Positions 62,902-64,000 of a stretch of 64,000 bases of DNA are shown here, piece after piece. How positions within the stretch are numbered: position 1 is the stretch's first letter; each line of letters starts with the position of its first letter. The stretch lies in contig JAPPLJ010000030.1 in NCBI GenBank assembly GCA_028819475.1, positions 248,001 through 312,000 of the forward strand, given 5' to 3'. This DNA comes from Rhodospirillaceae bacterium. GTDB lineage: Bacteria > Pseudomonadota > Alphaproteobacteria > Bin65. A program made the translations under genes and the position numbers. Below the pieces are notes generated by a model. It searched no databases and was not told the origin of the DNA. It saw only the letters and a list, made by a program, of their open reading frames with translations.

Positions 62902-64000
62902 ATGCTCGATCCCAAGTTCCTCAAATTCGATACGCTCAGCCTGCACGCCGGCCAGCATCCGGACCCGGCGACCGGCGCCCGGGCGGTGCCGATCTACCAG
63001 ACGACCTCCTACATGTTCCCGGACGTCGAACACGCCGCCTCGCTGTTCAATCTCGAGCGGGCCGGCCACATCTATTCGCGCATTTCCAACCCGACCGTCG
63101 CCGTGCTGGAGGAGCGGCTGGCGGCGCTGGAAGGCGGCGTCGGTTCGATCTGCACCGCCAGCGGCATGGCGGCGATCCACCTTGCCGTGGCGACCTTGAT
63201 GGGTCAGGGCGGGCATATCGTATCGTCCGGCTCGATCTACGGCGGCACCCACAACCTGTTCACCCACACGCTGCCGCGCTTCGGCATCGAGACGACCTTC
63301 GTCGATCCGCGCGATCCGGCGGCCTTCGAGGCGGCGATCCGGCCGGAGACCCGGCTGGTCTTCGGCGAGACCCTGGGCAATCCGGGGCTGGAGGTCATGG
63401 ACCTGCCCGTCATTTCCGAGATAGCACACCGCCACGGCATCCCGGTGATGATCGACAGCACATTCGCGACGCCCTGGCTGTTCCGGCCGTTCGAGCACGG
63501 TGTGGACATCGTCATGCATTCGGTGACCAAGTTCCTCGGCGGGCACGGCGTGGCGATCGGCGGCGCCATTGTCGACGGCGGCACCTTCGACTGGGAGGCC
63601 TCCGGCCGCTTCCCGACCATGACCGAGCCCTATGCCGGCTATCACGGCCTCGATTTCGCCGATGAGTTCGGCCCCACCGCCTTCATCATGCGCGCCCGGG
63701 CCGAGGGCCTGCGCGACTTCGGCGCCGCCATGGCGCCGGCCAACGCCTTTTACCTGCTTCAGGGCGTCGAATCGCTGCCGGTGCGCATGGCACGCCATGT
63801 CGAAAACACGCGCAGGATCGTCGCCTTCCTCGATGAGAGCCCGGACGTCGATTGGGTCAGCTATCCCGAACTGCCGTCCCATCCCGACCACGAACTGGCC
63901 AAGCGCCTGCTGCCGAAGGGCTGCGGCGCGATCTTCAGCTTCGGCATCAAGGGCGGGCGCGAGGCCGGCCGCCGCTTCATCGAGCGCCTCGGCCTGTTCT
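62902..64000 (+). CDS. O-acetylhomoserine sulfhydrylase-type PLP enzyme, 3' truncated
   Basis: The frame is open to the last base; 366 codons are visible of an expected 425-440. The start LKFDTLSLHAGQHPDPATGARAVPIYQTTSY (in two parts: LKFDTLSLHAGQ and AVPIYQTTSY) and the PLP lysine in HSVTKFLGGHG identify a Cys/Met-metabolism fold-type I enzyme of the O-acetylhomoserine aminocarboxypropyltransferase group. It makes homocysteine from O-acetylhomoserine and sulfide. GGAG lies about eight bases before ATG 62902. Confidence 0.9.
   Translation, partial: MLDPKFLKFDTLSLHAGQHPDPATGARAVPIYQTTSYMFPDVEHAASLFNLERAGHIYSRISNPTVAVLEERLAALEGGVGSICTASGMAAIHLAVATLMGQGGHIVSSGSIYGGTHNLFTHTLPRFGIETTFVDPRDPAAFEAAIRPETRLVFGETLGNPGLEVMDLPVISEIAHRHGIPVMIDSTFATPWLFRPFEHGVDIVMHSVTKFLGGHGVAIGGAIVDGGTFDWEASGRFPTMTEPYAGYHGLDFADEFGPTAFIMRARAEGLRDFGAAMAPANAFYLLQGVESLPVRMARHVENTRRIVAFLDESPDVDWVSYPELPSHPDHELAKRLLPKGCGAIFSFGIKGGREAGRRFIERLGLF

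Overview
The window is one continuous piece of a GC-rich (roughly two thirds G+C), gene-dense chromosome. Gene content points to an alphaproteobacterium, probably a Rhodospirillales-type heterotroph: a SUV3-like helicase next to an S4-domain protein, a DUF1223 protein, UbiA, TerC, oligopeptidase B, several LivKHMGF-type transport parts, and many catabolic enzymes (luciferase-like monooxygenases, CoA-transferase, molybdenum enzymes, homogentisate dioxygenase). I see no rRNA, tRNA, CRISPR array, intact insertion sequence or phage gene. I assign about 54 protein genes; most other long open frames are antisense or out-of-frame shadows of these.

Layout. 1-9794 (+): a catabolic run with a 5'-truncated amidohydrolase, a ureohydrolase, a flavin monooxygenase, an alpha-methylacyl-CoA-racemase-type CaiB/BaiF protein, an FlK-type thioesterase, and a DMSO-reductase-family molybdoenzyme followed by a fused FeS/membrane-anchor subunit and a small membrane protein. 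The racemase and thioesterase suggest an acyl-CoA substrate. 9825-24744: mostly housekeeping genes (HIT protein, periplasmic cyclophilin, HIBADH family, ubiA, ptrB, DUF1223, helicase, S4 protein, TerC, FkbM methyltransferase, DUF1772, aspartate aminotransferase), ending in a Tat-exported protein of unknown function. 24844-28833: a monooxygenase and alpha/beta-hydrolase pair (the hydrolase is frameshifted), gene debris, a class IV aminotransferase and a prolyl-tRNA editing-type deacylase.

28892-42140 is the most interesting part. A TetR-type gene is divergent from an operon encoding a NicX-like ring-cleavage dioxygenase, a CoxG-like SRPBCC protein, the three subunits of a molybdenum hydroxylase and a formamidase-like hydrolase. 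About 8 kb away a complete branched-chain-type ABC transporter operon begins. An identical 18-bp sequence containing the dyad GAAC-N3-GTTC lies before the tetR/dioxygenase pair and before the transporter, so uptake and catabolism of an unidentified, probably N-heterocyclic, compound look co-regulated. Between them lies a 740-bp gene-free segment holding inverted copies of a short repeat, a near-consensus promoter and an AT-rich hairpin.

42215-54509: a Rieske protein fused to a helical domain that I align with the Tat-exported protein at 23284, then an acyl-CoA synthetase, an N-carbamoyl amino acid hydrolase-type enzyme, hmgA, apt, several small genes and a two-gene regulator/membrane-protein operon with a palindromic operator. 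54696-61221: a SulP transporter, then a run of orphan periplasmic binding protein, HAMP membrane sensor, OFA-type MFS transporter and class III cyclase that may form a sensing unit. 61373-64000: an iron-binding protein gene under a Fur-like box, a repeat-filled gap, and an O-acetylhomoserine sulfhydrylase cut off by the window end.
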